Assembly (NCBI GenBank): GCA_020061285.1
Contig: JAGUYQ010000092.1
Span: forward strand, 1-10,289
DNA from: Betaproteobacteria bacterium
Lineage (GTDB): Bacteria > Pseudomonadota > Gammaproteobacteria > Burkholderiales > UBA9220
Length of the DNA stretch: 10,289 nucleotides
Reading direction: 5' to 3'
The first letter of the stretch is position 1. The number at the start of each line of letters is the position of its first letter. Below are positions 1 through 6,956 of this stretch, one piece after another. The notes under the pieces are model-generated. The model searched no databases. It worked only from the letters and a program-made list of their open reading frames with translations, and had not been told where the DNA came from. The position numbers and the translations under genes are program-made.

Positions 1-939
1 CAGGAACGCATCGAGGGGGTGCACGGCAACAATCTGGCCGCCGTGGACGTAGCGGGAATGGACCGCAAGGTCCTCGCCTCCCGCGGTGCGGATGCCGTGC
101 TCAAGATGATCCTGGTGCATGGCTTTTTTCATGCGGACCCCCATCCCGGCAATGTTTTCTACCTGCCGGGAAACCGCTTGGCGATGCTGGATTTCGGCAT
201 GGTGGGGCGCCTGCCCGAAATCCGCCGCAATCAGATCGTGGACTTGCTCGCCGCCATGTCCAGGAAGGACGATGACGGGCTGCTCGAGGTCCTGCTGGAA
301 TGGGTGGGGGATGCCGCCGTGGATGAGGTCAAGCTCGCCAGCGACGTCAATGAACTGGTGGACAACTACGAGGACATGCAGCTCAAGGACGTGCGCTTCG
401 GCGTGCTGCTGGGGGAGCTGGCCGCCATCATCCGGGAGCACTCCCTGGTTTTGCCGTCAGACCTTACCTTGCTGTTCAAGGCCCTGGTGACCTTGGAAGG
501 GCTGGGGCGCCAACTGGACCCGGAATTCCACATGGTGGACCACCTCGGCCCCTTCGTCCGCCAAGTGATCACCGACCGTTATTCGCCCCAGGCATTGCAG
601 AAACGCGCCAAGCGCCACCTCAAGGATTTGTTTGCCCTCGCCACCGGCTTGCCACGGGATGTGGCGCGGCTGTTGAAGGAAGCCCGCCGCGGCCGCTTCA
701 AGATCGATCTCGATCTCAAGCGCCTCGACCATTTCGGCCATCAACTGGACCGCAGCACCAACCGCTTGACCATGGGCATCCTGACCGCTTCCCTGGTGAT
801 CGGCTCCTCCATCGTCATGACCGTGAAGGGTGGCCCAACCTTGTTCGGCTTGCCCTTGTTCGGCTTTGTCGGCTTCATGCTGGCCTTCGTCAACAGCATG
901 TGGATTCTGTTCTCGATTTGGCGCGCGGGTAAGGACTGA
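1..939 (+). CDS. ABC1/AarF/UbiB-family kinase-like protein (5'-truncated)
   Basis: The frame is open from base 1, so this is the C-terminal 312 residues of a protein that is usually 500-560 aa. The GTG at 19 is an internal valine, not a start. The atypical kinase core is visible: the catalytic-loop motif HADPHPGN is encoded at 130-153 and the metal-binding LDFGMVG at 187-207. The N-terminal KxGQ motif of the family would lie off the window. The last ~55 residues hold two hydrophobic stretches (LTMGILTASLVIG... and LFGFVGFMLAFVN...), which are the paired C-terminal membrane helices typical of UbiB. Family members are membrane-associated ATPases that support ubiquinone biosynthesis or other isoprenoid-lipid handling. 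The DPHPGN/DFGMVG variant is also found in UbiB paralogues, so I do not assign it to ubiquinone synthesis with certainty. It ends 3 bp from the end of the convergent permease gene. Confidence 0.9.
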   Translation, partial: QERIEGVHGNNLAAVDVAGMDRKVLASRGADAVLKMILVHGFFHADPHPGNVFYLPGNRLAMLDFGMVGRLPEIRRNQIVDLLAAMSRKDDDGLLEVLLEWVGDAAVDEVKLASDVNELVDNYEDMQLKDVRFGVLLGELAAIIREHSLVLPSDLTLLFKALVTLEGLGRQLDPEFHMVDHLGPFVRQVITDRYSPQALQKRAKRHLKDLFALATGLPRDVARLLKEARRGRFKIDLDLKRLDHFGHQLDRSTNRLTMGILTASLVIGSSIVMTVKGGPTLFGLPLFGFVGFMLAFVNSMWILFSIWRAGKD

Positions 940-942
940 GGG

Positions 943-2064
943 TCACAAATCCCGGTTGGCGATATCTCGCCGCAGCCTTACCCCGTGAAGGTGGCGCGCC
1001 CGCAGGCGCATGTCGGTCATGGCCCCGCCGATGGTCTGGCCGATCACCATGACGATTCCCGCCAGGGGCAGCACCAGCATCAGCCCCGTAATGCCGGCAA
1101 TGGCCCCCCCGATGAAAATCAGCAGAACAGTGATTAGCGGGTGCATTTTCAGCTTGCGCCCCACCGTCATCGGCATGTAGAGGAAGTCGTCCAGCATCCG
1201 GGCGACGATGAACAGCACGATGGCGCCGTAGGCCATGCCCGGCTGGGCGGGAAAATCGGCCGCGGCCACCAGCACCACCAGAATGCAGCCCACCACCGAG
1301 CCGACGAAGGGCACCCAGGCGAGAACCGCCGTGATGATCCCCAGGGTCAAGGGGGAGGTCATGCCGAGAAGCCACAGGCCGATGCCCAGGGTCAGGGCAT
1401 CGAGTACGGTGAGCACCATCATGCCCTGAAAATAGGCCTTCGCGGTCTGGTTGACCTCATGGACCAGGTGCAGGGTACGCTCGAAGAAGGCATTGGGCAC
1501 CGCCTGAAGAAGGAAACGCTTGAATTTCTGTCCGTCCCGCAACATGAAAAACGACACCAGCGGCGCCAGCAGCAGGGAGGGAAGCCAGCCCGCGGCGGTC
1601 ATCAAAAAGGGAATCAGGTAGGCCTGGGCGAAGTTGTCCGTGAAGCTGGTGAGGTTTTCATGCACCTTGTCGCTGAGGTGGGCATTGCTAAAGAAAGGCG
1701 CGCTGCTTTCGATCTCGGAGAGGGTCTTCTCCAGGAAGTCCTGACCGCCGTCGAGATAATGATCGACCAGTTCCTGCAGCATCACCCCCTTGCTGGCGAG
1801 CAAAGGAGAAAACAGCAACAGCACCCCCGTCAGGATGAAAGTGAAGCTGCCGGCCACCCAGGCCGCCGCTTGTTCTTGGGCCATTCCCGCCAGTATCAGC
1901 CGCTGCGCCAGGGGATACAAGGCATAGTAAATCACGCAGGCAAGCAGGAACGGCACCACCAGCCAGAGGATTTTCTGGAAAAAGAACAGCAGCAGACAGG
2001 TTGCGGTAAAAATACTGGCCCACACCACGGGACCGGCCGATGACTGTCTGGTGATGAATGGCAT
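943..2064 (-). CDS. AI-2E/PerM-family membrane permease
   Basis: This 373-residue polytopic membrane protein has the normal length for the AI-2E transporter family (PF01594; TqsA, PerM, YdiK relatives). Two hydrophobic helices lie at about residues 14-50, another pair at about 68-90, and a soluble, amphipathic region at about 95-150. The conserved C-terminal membrane half carries family hallmarks: FFMLRDG (172-178), PFVGSVVG (252-259), HPLITVLLIFIGG (308-320) and GITGLMLVLPLAG (324-336). Some family members export autoinducer-2, while others are Na+/H+ antiporters or have no known substrate, so the substrate here is unknown. The ATG at 2064 lies only 3 bp after the stop of the upstream cyclic-nucleotide-binding gene and has no strong Shine-Dalgarno of its own. 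This suggests co-transcription and translational coupling. Confidence 0.92.
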   Translation of the reverse strand: MPFITRQSSAGPVVWASIFTATCLLLFFFQKILWLVVPFLLACVIYYALYPLAQRLILAGMAQEQAAAWVAGSFTFILTGVLLLFSPLLASKGVMLQELVDHYLDGGQDFLEKTLSEIESSAPFFSNAHLSDKVHENLTSFTDNFAQAYLIPFLMTAAGWLPSLLLAPLVSFFMLRDGQKFKRFLLQAVPNAFFERTLHLVHEVNQTAKAYFQGMMVLTVLDALTLGIGLWLLGMTSPLTLGIITAVLAWVPFVGSVVGCILVVLVAAADFPAQPGMAYGAIVLFIVARMLDDFLYMPMTVGRKLKMHPLITVLLIFIGGAIAGITGLMLVLPLAGIVMVIGQTIGGAMTDMRLRARHLHGVRLRRDIANRDL

Positions 2065-2067
2065 GGC

Positions 2068-2535
2068 TTACTCGAAGGGCTTGGCCTGCAACGCGTCCCG
2101 CAAGCGGTTGCCCAAATGGCGGGCCAATTGCAGGGATAGCTTGGAGGCGATGGCGGCGTGGGTTTCCAGCAGGCCGATGAAATCCTCCCGGAAAAACGCC
2201 GCCAGAACGCAGTTTTCCGCCGCCCGCGCCTGGGCGGAGCGGGGCGAGTTATCCAACAGCGCCATGTCGCCGAAAAACTGACCAGGCCCCAGTTCGGCGA
2301 TACGTTGCAGGCCGGAGGAAGTCTGACGGCTGATCAACACTCGGCCGGAGAGCACGATGTACAGGGCCTGGGCTTCTTCGCCTTCATCGAAAATCACCTC
2401 GTTGGAGACGTATTCCCGTTCGTGGAGCAAGCGTTCCACCACCATCAACCCCGCTGGGGTAAGGGTCGAGAACAGCGGGATATGGGCAAGCTGCTGAAGA
2501 CGGGGCGACAGTTTCTTTCTCGGAAAAATCGACAT
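2068..2535 (-). CDS. Stand-alone cyclic nucleotide-binding domain protein
   Basis: This is a 155-residue soluble protein consisting almost entirely of one cNMP-binding (CAP-like) beta-roll. The fold begins at about LAHIPLFSTLTPAGL (16-30). The phosphate-binding cassette is visible as FFGDMALLDNSPRSA (87-101), in which Asp90 replaces the usual Glu and Arg99 is the expected phosphate-binding arginine. The C-terminal ~40 residues are helical (LETHAAIASKLSLQLARHLGNRL), the usual C-helix and a short extension. There is no HTH or enzymatic domain, so it is a sensor or regulatory module rather than a CRP/FNR transcription factor. It is the first gene of a two-gene unit with the permease. A plausible role is ligand-dependent control of that partner, but this is inference. 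The start ATG has only a weak Shine-Dalgarno. An operator-like dyad lies 20 bp upstream. Confidence 0.88.
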   Translation of the reverse strand: MSIFPRKKLSPRLQQLAHIPLFSTLTPAGLMVVERLLHEREYVSNEVIFDEGEEAQALYIVLSGRVLISRQTSSGLQRIAELGPGQFFGDMALLDNSPRSAQARAAENCVLAAFFREDFIGLLETHAAIASKLSLQLARHLGNRLRDALQAKPFE

Positions 2536-2554
2536 GGACAGGGGTTCTTTGTGG

Positions 2555-2575
2555 TTTGTTATCTAGGAGAACAAA
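2555..2575. promoter_or_regulatory. Imperfect dyad upstream of the cNMP-binding gene, candidate operator
   Basis: Arms TTTGTTaTC and GAgAACAAA flank a TAG centre, giving 8 of 9 paired positions across 21 bp. It sits 20 bp before the start codon at 2535, inside the 90-bp gap after the upstream gene. The location fits an operator or a 5'-leader hairpin. No known regulator motif is recognised, and no confident -35/-10 pair was found next to it. Confidence 0.3.
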
Positions 2576-2625
2576 AGACCGTTGCGATGATTGTAAGAAA
2601 CCCTGACGGGAATGCGTACATATTT

Positions 2626-4209
2626 TTACTGCCCGAGCATGCCCTTGCCTGCAAGCACCGTGCAAAGCCCCTCTGCCGCATCCGGCGCCTCGCTATCCAC
2701 CACGATTACATGAGGCTGTTCCGATTCCGCCAAGGGCTCCTGGGTGGTGAACTGTTTTTCCAATACGGCCAAGTCCGCTTCGGAGGCGTCGTTGTCGGCC
2801 ATGGCACGGTGGCCGATGCGCTGCCGTAAGGTCTCCGGCGGCGCTTGAAAATCCAGGATAAAGAAGGGTACGTTTAACCGCACTGTCAGTTCGCGGAAAG
2901 TATCCCGTTGGGTTCGGCGCAGGAAGGTGGCATCCACGATCACCGGATAGCCCGCCTCGATAACCAGGGCGGCCAGTTCAGCGAGCCGCCCGTAGGTACG
3001 GGTGGAGGCGTCGGCAGTATAAATGCCGCCCTCCAGTCCCGAGGCGCTTTTTTCCAGGCTCTTGAGGCCGAACAGACGTTTGCGTTCCACATCGGAGCGC
3101 AGCCGAATGGTGCCGAAGTGCTCCACCATTGGCTGGGTAAGTGTCGTTTTCCCCGAGCCGGAAAAACCGTGGGTAAGGAACAGAGCGAGAGGCATGGGGC
3201 GGGAAAGCCGCTCCGCCAACGTGATATAGCCGCGGTACTCGGCCCATACCGTCGCCAATGACGTAGCGTCGTGCCCAGGCTGGGAGGCGCGCAAAGCCGC
3301 CACCTTGGCCCGTACCATGGCCCGGTAGACCTGGTACAAGCGCAGCAGGTGCAACCCCTGGTAATCCCCCGTGTGCCCCAGCCAGCCGTTCAACAGCCGA
3401 TGGGCGAAGTCAGGGCGTCCCCGGTCCAGCAGGTCCATCACCGTGAAGGCGATGTCGCTGACACTGTCTATCCAGCGCAGGTTATCGTTGAACTCGATGC
3501 AGTCGAAGGGCACCGGCTCGCCTTCCAGCAGTACGATGTTGCCCAGGTGCAGGTCGCCGTGGCACTCGCGAACAAAGCCCTTCCGCTTGCGCTCGGTCAA
3601 CCGGTGCCGCTGTCGGGCGCATTCCCCTTCGGCCCAGGAGCGCAATGCCTCAAGGCGGCCCAGGTCGTCCGTTTCGGCCAATAAGGGGCGGATTTGGGCG
3701 AAATTTTCCTCCATGGGTTGAATCACCCGTTCCGGCGTGCCGTAGGGCGCGGTTTCGGCTGCGGGAGGGAGGCCAAGATGAAATACAGCCAGGTTTTCCG
3801 CCAAGCGGTCGATCAAGGTGGCAGGGAGATGGCCGCTTTCCAGCAGGTGGTCGAGGCGGCTTTCCTGGGAGAAGCGCCGCATCTTCAGGGCGTACTCGAA
3901 GGGGGAGCCTTTGCCGCCGAGCAGGGGGGCCTCCGGGTTGCCGGCGAGGGGTTGTACTTCCAAGTAGATGCACGGCGCCAGGCGGCGGTTGAGGCGCAAT
4001 TCCTCCTCGCAATAGAAGCGGCGCTTGTCCCGGGTGGAAAAATCGAGAAAGCCGAAATCCACCGGCTTCTTGATCTTGTAGGCGAATTCCCCCGCCAGCA
4101 GCACCCAGGAAATATGGGTTTCGATCAACTCCACATCCTCGACCGGATGGGGATAGGTGGAAGGAGAGAGAAGGGCGCGGATGAAGGGGGGAGACGCGTC
4201 GGCGGTCAT
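2626..4209 (-). CDS. Fused APH-like phosphotransferase/P-loop kinase protein
   Basis: This is a 527-residue soluble two-domain protein. The N-terminal half (about 25-335) resembles the aminoglycoside-phosphotransferase/choline-kinase fold: a Lys-containing segment AYKIKKPVDFGF (43-54), Brenner-type catalytic loop HGDLHLGN (217-224), and a metal-binding segment starting at Asp236 (DCIEFN) in place of DFG. The C-terminal half (about 340-527) is an AAA_33/zeta-toxin-like P-loop kinase with Walker A GFSGSGKTT (348-356), then RSDVERKRLFG (371-381) and VDATFLRR (425-432). Proteins of this architecture are annotated as bifunctional aminoglycoside phosphotransferase/ATP-binding protein. Their substrates are unknown, and actual drug resistance is not implied. 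I chose the ATG at 4209 because family similarity starts soon after it (STYPHPVEDVELIETHISWV). The 88 residues further upstream are low-complexity and overlap the divergent gene. It lies 64 bp from that divergent gene. Confidence 0.88.
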   Translation of the reverse strand: MTADASPPFIRALLSPSTYPHPVEDVELIETHISWVLLAGEFAYKIKKPVDFGFLDFSTRDKRRFYCEEELRLNRRLAPCIYLEVQPLAGNPEAPLLGGKGSPFEYALKMRRFSQESRLDHLLESGHLPATLIDRLAENLAVFHLGLPPAAETAPYGTPERVIQPMEENFAQIRPLLAETDDLGRLEALRSWAEGECARQRHRLTERKRKGFVRECHGDLHLGNIVLLEGEPVPFDCIEFNDNLRWIDSVSDIAFTVMDLLDRGRPDFAHRLLNGWLGHTGDYQGLHLLRLYQVYRAMVRAKVAALRASQPGHDATSLATVWAEYRGYITLAERLSRPMPLALFLTHGFSGSGKTTLTQPMVEHFGTIRLRSDVERKRLFGLKSLEKSASGLEGGIYTADASTRTYGRLAELAALVIEAGYPVIVDATFLRRTQRDTFRELTVRLNVPFFILDFQAPPETLRQRIGHRAMADNDASEADLAVLEKQFTTQEPLAESEQPHVIVVDSEAPDAAEGLCTVLAGKGMLGQ

Positions 4210-4273
4210 GGTAAGATGCGAGGCCGTTGAAATGCTTGAGTGTAGCAAACCAAAGCGACAGAGGGATGAAGTC

Positions 4274-4624
4274 ATGAAGCCGGCCGAAAAGAAACTGCTC
4301 GAACTGTTCCGCAAGCTACCGGAGGCCCAGCGCCAAAGCCTGCTGGATTTTGCCGAATTCCTGGCGGGGCGTACCATGCCGGAAGAGGCCGCCCCTGTGC
4401 CGACCGACCCCCTGCCCATTCCGCGCCCAGAACAGGAAAGCGTCATCGCCGCCATCAAGCGCCTGCGGACCACCTACCCGATGATCAACCCCGACAAATT
4501 GCTCAACGAAACCGCCGGTTTCATGACCAAGCACGTGGTCTATGGCAAATCGGCGCGGGAAGTGATCGACGAGATGGAGGAAGTGTTTGCCCGGAAGTAT
4601 GAGGAACACAAGGGCGGGGGATAA
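4274..4624 (+). CDS. Small DUF2281-like hypothetical protein
   Basis: This gene encodes 116 residues from the ATG at 4274, which has GAGGG (4261-4265) placed 8 bp upstream. An in-frame ATG at 4232 lacks such a site. The N-terminal segment KKLLELFRKLPEAQRQSLLDFAEFLAGR (from residue 6) is an amphipathic double helix reminiscent of DUF2281, a module often seen in antitoxin-like or regulatory small proteins. A proline-rich linker (about 36-54) follows. The C-terminal segment is also helical (VIAAIKRLRTTYPMINPDKLL, then a Glu-rich tail EVIDEMEEVFARKYEEH). There is no membrane segment or catalytic motif. It is transcribed divergently from the APH/kinase gene and ends 39 bp before a strong terminator. 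Function is unknown. There is no adjacent toxin ORF, so a toxin-antitoxin role is not supported here. Confidence 0.8.
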   Translation: MKPAEKKLLELFRKLPEAQRQSLLDFAEFLAGRTMPEEAAPVPTDPLPIPRPEQESVIAAIKRLRTTYPMINPDKLLNETAGFMTKHVVYGKSAREVIDEMEEVFARKYEEHKGGG

Positions 4625-4663
4625 AAACACCCAAGCCTCAATCGCCGGAATTAGCGCCTAAAG

Positions 4664-4695
4664 GCAAGACGCCGCGGGAAACCGCGGCGTCTTGC
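4664..4695. terminator. Bidirectional intrinsic terminator hairpin between convergent genes
   Basis: A perfect 14-bp GC-rich stem (4664-4677 with 4682-4695) is closed by a GAAA (GNRA) loop on the + strand. It lies 39 bp after the small DUF2281-like gene and 23 bp after the PhoH gene, which converge on it. U-tracts are short on both sides (TTGTT on +, CTTTAGG on -), so termination rests mainly on the very stable stem. The hairpin may also protect the 3' ends. Confidence 0.8.
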
Positions 4696-4718
4696 TTGTT
4701 CGACTACCTTGCGGTGCT

Positions 4719-6116
4719 CTACAGCACGTCCGAAGCGTAATCCGCCAGTCGCGACCGTTCGCCCCGTTGCAGGGTGACGTGGCCGGAGTGGCCCCAACCC
4801 TTGAAACGGTCCACCACGTAGGTTAAACCCGAACTGCCCTCGGTGAGGTAGGGGGTGTCGATCTGGGAGATGTTGCCCAGGCACACCACCTTGGTGCCGG
4901 GGCCGGCGCGGGTGATGAGGGTTTTCATCTGCTTCGGGGTCAGGTTCTGGGCTTCGTCGATGATAACGAATTTTTTCAGGAACGTGCGGCCCCGCATGAA
5001 GTTGAGGGACTTCACCTTGATGCGGGAACGGATCAGGTCCTGGGTAACGGCCCGGCCCCATTCGCCAGCCTCGTCATCGGTCTTGTTGAGCACGTCCAGG
5101 TTGTCTTCCAGGGCGCCCATCCAGGGAGTCATCTTTTCCTCCTCGGTGCCGGGAAGGAAGCCGATGTCCTCGCCCACAGGGACGGTGACGCGGGTCATGA
5201 TGATTTCGGAAAAGTGCTTCTGCTCGATGGTCTGGGTCAGGGCAGCGGCCAGGGTGAGCAGGGTCTTGCCGGTGCCGGCTTGACCGAGGAGGGAAATGAA
5301 GTCGATCTCCGGGTTCATCAGCAGGTTGAGGGCGAAATTCTGTTCCCGATTGCGGGCGGTGATACCCCATATGCTGTTCTTCTGGTGGGTGTAGTCCTTG
5401 AGCAGTTCCAGCACGGCGGTTTTGCCGTCCACCTTGGTGACGATGGCGTAGAACGGATTGCTGCTCTCAAGATAGAGAAATTCATTGACCATCAATGAGT
5501 TGCATAGTGGTCCTTTGACCTTGTAGAAAGTACGGCCGCCCTCCTGCCAGGATTCCATGTCTTTGCCGTGCTTGTCCCAGAAGTCGGTAGGCAATTCCCG
5601 TGTGCCGGAGTAGAGGATGTCGGTATCCTCCAGCACCTTGTCGTTGAAGTAATCCTCCGCCGGAATTCCCAGGGCCCGTGCCTTGATGCGCATGTTGATG
5701 TCTTTCGACACCAAGATGACTTGCCGGTTGGGGTGCTGGTGCTTGAGGTGGAGCACAACGCCGAGAATCTGGTTATCGCCCTTGGTGCTGGCCAGGGCGA
5801 TGGGGATGTCGGTGGAAATCGCCTGGGTTTGCAGGAATAGGCTGCCGGCGGCGGTCTGGGTATGGGCAGTGAGGGGGAAGCCCTTGTCCATGTCGCTGCG
5901 GGTATCGACGACGATTTCGTCCAGGAAGCGGCTAGCCTGGCGGGCGTTGCGGGCGACTTCCGACACGCCTTTTTTGTTGTTGTCCAGTTCTTCGAGGGTG
6001 GTCATCGGCAAGTAGATGTCGTGTTCCTCGAAGCGGAACAGGCTGGTGGGGTCGTGCATCAGCACGTTGGTGTCGAGCACGAACAGCTTGGTTTGTACGC
6101 GGGATTTTCGCGCCAT
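4719..6116 (-). CDS. PIN-PhoH family ATPase
   Basis: This 465-residue protein has a PIN nuclease-like domain at the N terminus and a PhoH P-loop ATPase at the C terminus, the architecture of YlaK/PhoH2-type proteins. PIN acidic residues are visible at Asp15 (FVLDTNVL), Glu42/Glu43 (TLEELDNN), Asp114 (TKGDNQIL) and Asp139 (VSKDIN), so the nuclease site looks intact. The PhoH domain carries Walker A GQAGTGKT (278-285) and Walker B VIIDEAQN (384-391). The family is linked to ATP-dependent RNA unwinding and cleavage. The start ATG at 6116 follows a purine-rich AAGGAAAAGGAAGC, a good Shine-Dalgarno. It lies 26 bp downstream of the peroxiredoxin gene and is probably co-transcribed with it. A strong hairpin follows its stop codon. 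Unlike mycobacterial phoH2, there is no small antitoxin-like gene just upstream. Confidence 0.93.
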   Translation of the reverse strand: MARKSRVQTKLFVLDTNVLMHDPTSLFRFEEHDIYLPMTTLEELDNNKKGVSEVARNARQASRFLDEIVVDTRSDMDKGFPLTAHTQTAAGSLFLQTQAISTDIPIALASTKGDNQILGVVLHLKHQHPNRQVILVSKDINMRIKARALGIPAEDYFNDKVLEDTDILYSGTRELPTDFWDKHGKDMESWQEGGRTFYKVKGPLCNSLMVNEFLYLESSNPFYAIVTKVDGKTAVLELLKDYTHQKNSIWGITARNREQNFALNLLMNPEIDFISLLGQAGTGKTLLTLAAALTQTIEQKHFSEIIMTRVTVPVGEDIGFLPGTEEEKMTPWMGALEDNLDVLNKTDDEAGEWGRAVTQDLIRSRIKVKSLNFMRGRTFLKKFVIIDEAQNLTPKQMKTLITRAGPGTKVVCLGNISQIDTPYLTEGSSGLTYVVDRFKGWGHSGHVTLQRGERSRLADYASDVL

Positions 6117-6142
6117 GCTTCCTTTTCCTTATTGCGGTGGGG

Positions 6143-6598
6143 TTAAAGGGATTCGATGAACTCCAGCACTTCCTGGGCATGGCCGGGCACCTTCACTCCC
6201 CGCCATTCCCGGCGCAGGATACCCCCGCCGTCGATGACGAAGGTACTGCGCTCGATGCCACGTACCTGTTTGCCGTACATATTTTTCATTTTGATGACGC
6301 CGAACAAATTACAGGCCTTTTCTTCGGCGTCGGAGAGCAATTCGAAGGGCAGTTCCTGCTTGGCCTTGAAATTCTCGTGGGACTTCAGGCTATCCCGGGA
6401 GATACCGAACACGTCGCAGCCCGCGGCCTGAAAACGCGGGTAGAGGTCGCGGAACTGCTGGGCTTCGGTGGTACAGCCTGGGGTCGAGTCCTTGGGGTAA
6501 AAATAGAGGACCAGGAACTTGTTCTTGCGAGCGGAGAGTTGGAAAGTCTGGCCGCCGGTGGCGGGCAATTCGAAATCGGCTACGGTCTGGTTGAGCAT
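6143..6598 (-). CDS. bcp: Bcp/PrxQ-type thioredoxin-dependent peroxiredoxin
   Basis: This is a cytoplasmic thiol peroxidase of 151 residues, the usual Bcp length, reducing H2O2 and organic hydroperoxides with electrons from thioredoxin. The active site is intact: FYPKDSTPGCTTEAQQFRD places Thr39 and peroxidatic Cys42, and the conserved arginine is Arg117 in GIERSTFVID. The resolving Cys of E. coli Bcp, five residues after the peroxidatic one, is Gln47 here. The alternative PrxQ position in the SHxNFC segment is Lys78. Only Cys61 and Cys96 remain as candidates. The ATG at 6598 has no clear Shine-Dalgarno. The gene sits 70 bp after norF on the same strand with no terminator between, and 26 bp before phoH. 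It may therefore receive transcripts from the nor cluster. Confidence 0.95.
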   Translation of the reverse strand: MLNQTVADFELPATGGQTFQLSARKNKFLVLYFYPKDSTPGCTTEAQQFRDLYPRFQAAGCDVFGISRDSLKSHENFKAKQELPFELLSDAEEKACNLFGVIKMKNMYGKQVRGIERSTFVIDGGGILRREWRGVKVPGHAQEVLEFIESL

Positions 6599-6668
6599 TT
6601 ATGGGTCTTTAAGGATGAGACGATGAACCTGTGTCCATTGTTCACCAAAAGCGGCAGGGAACGCAAGG

Positions 6669-6947
6669 CTAGGCCGCCAGCCCCATCCAGTAGGCCACTG
6701 CGATGAGGCCGACGACCAGCAGGAGATAGGCCCCCATGATGGCTCGCCAGAGCAACCGGGTACGGCGCAAGCCCATGAAGAACGAGGCTACCATATGGCT
6801 TTTCACCAAGGCGACGGCGAGGAGGAACAGAACGACATTCGGGCCACTCAACCCTGCTTCGCCGATGGAGAAGGTAATTAGGGTGAGCAGCACCAAAGCC
6901 AGCCAGACAAGGGTACAGGGACGAATGAAGTTGGAATTGCCATTCAT
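6669..6947 (-). CDS. norF: NorF-like small membrane protein (COX4_pro family)
   Basis: This is a 92-residue protein with three predicted membrane helices (about 13-29, 38-60 and 69-90) and the VKSHMVASFFMGLRR signature between helices two and three. That signature is typical of prokaryotic cytochrome c oxidase subunit IV proteins. Directly downstream of norE and close to norCB, this family is called NorF. It is an accessory factor for cNOR activity or assembly rather than a redox subunit, and no heme or metal ligands are seen. The start is the ATG at 6947, 9 bp after the norE stop, so the two are almost certainly one translation-coupled unit. Identity as NorF rests on family plus context. In isolation it would be called a cytochrome c oxidase subunit IV-like protein. 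Confidence 0.85.
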   Translation of the reverse strand: MNGNSNFIRPCTLVWLALVLLTLITFSIGEAGLSGPNVVLFLLAVALVKSHMVASFFMGLRRTRLLWRAIMGAYLLLVVGLIAVAYWMGLAA

Positions 6948-6956
6948 GTCATGGTC

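Noticed and set aside
1141..2043. 300-codon + strand open frame opposite the permease gene
   Set aside because: It is rich in His, Gln and Gly as expected of an antisense shadow in GC-rich DNA, and has no recognisable domain. The - strand permease is certain.
2590..2625. Possible terminator after the APH/kinase gene
   Set aside because: The only stem is CCC-GTCA-GGG, three base pairs with an interrupted T-run, too weak to call.
2158..2829. 223-codon + strand open frame opposite the cNMP-binding gene and the end of the APH/kinase gene
   Set aside because: It spans two real - strand genes and their intergenic gap, and its protein sequence has no family features.
2626..4209. Aminoglycoside resistance gene
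   Set aside because: The APH-like half belongs to a large family with many non-resistance members and is fused to a second kinase. Nothing nearby suggests a resistance cassette.
4210..4473. 88-codon N-terminal extension of the APH/kinase gene to an ATG at 4473
   Set aside because: The extension is Ser/Arg/Gly-rich without family similarity, and it lies antisense to the well-supported small + strand gene. The ATG at 4209 directly precedes conserved sequence.
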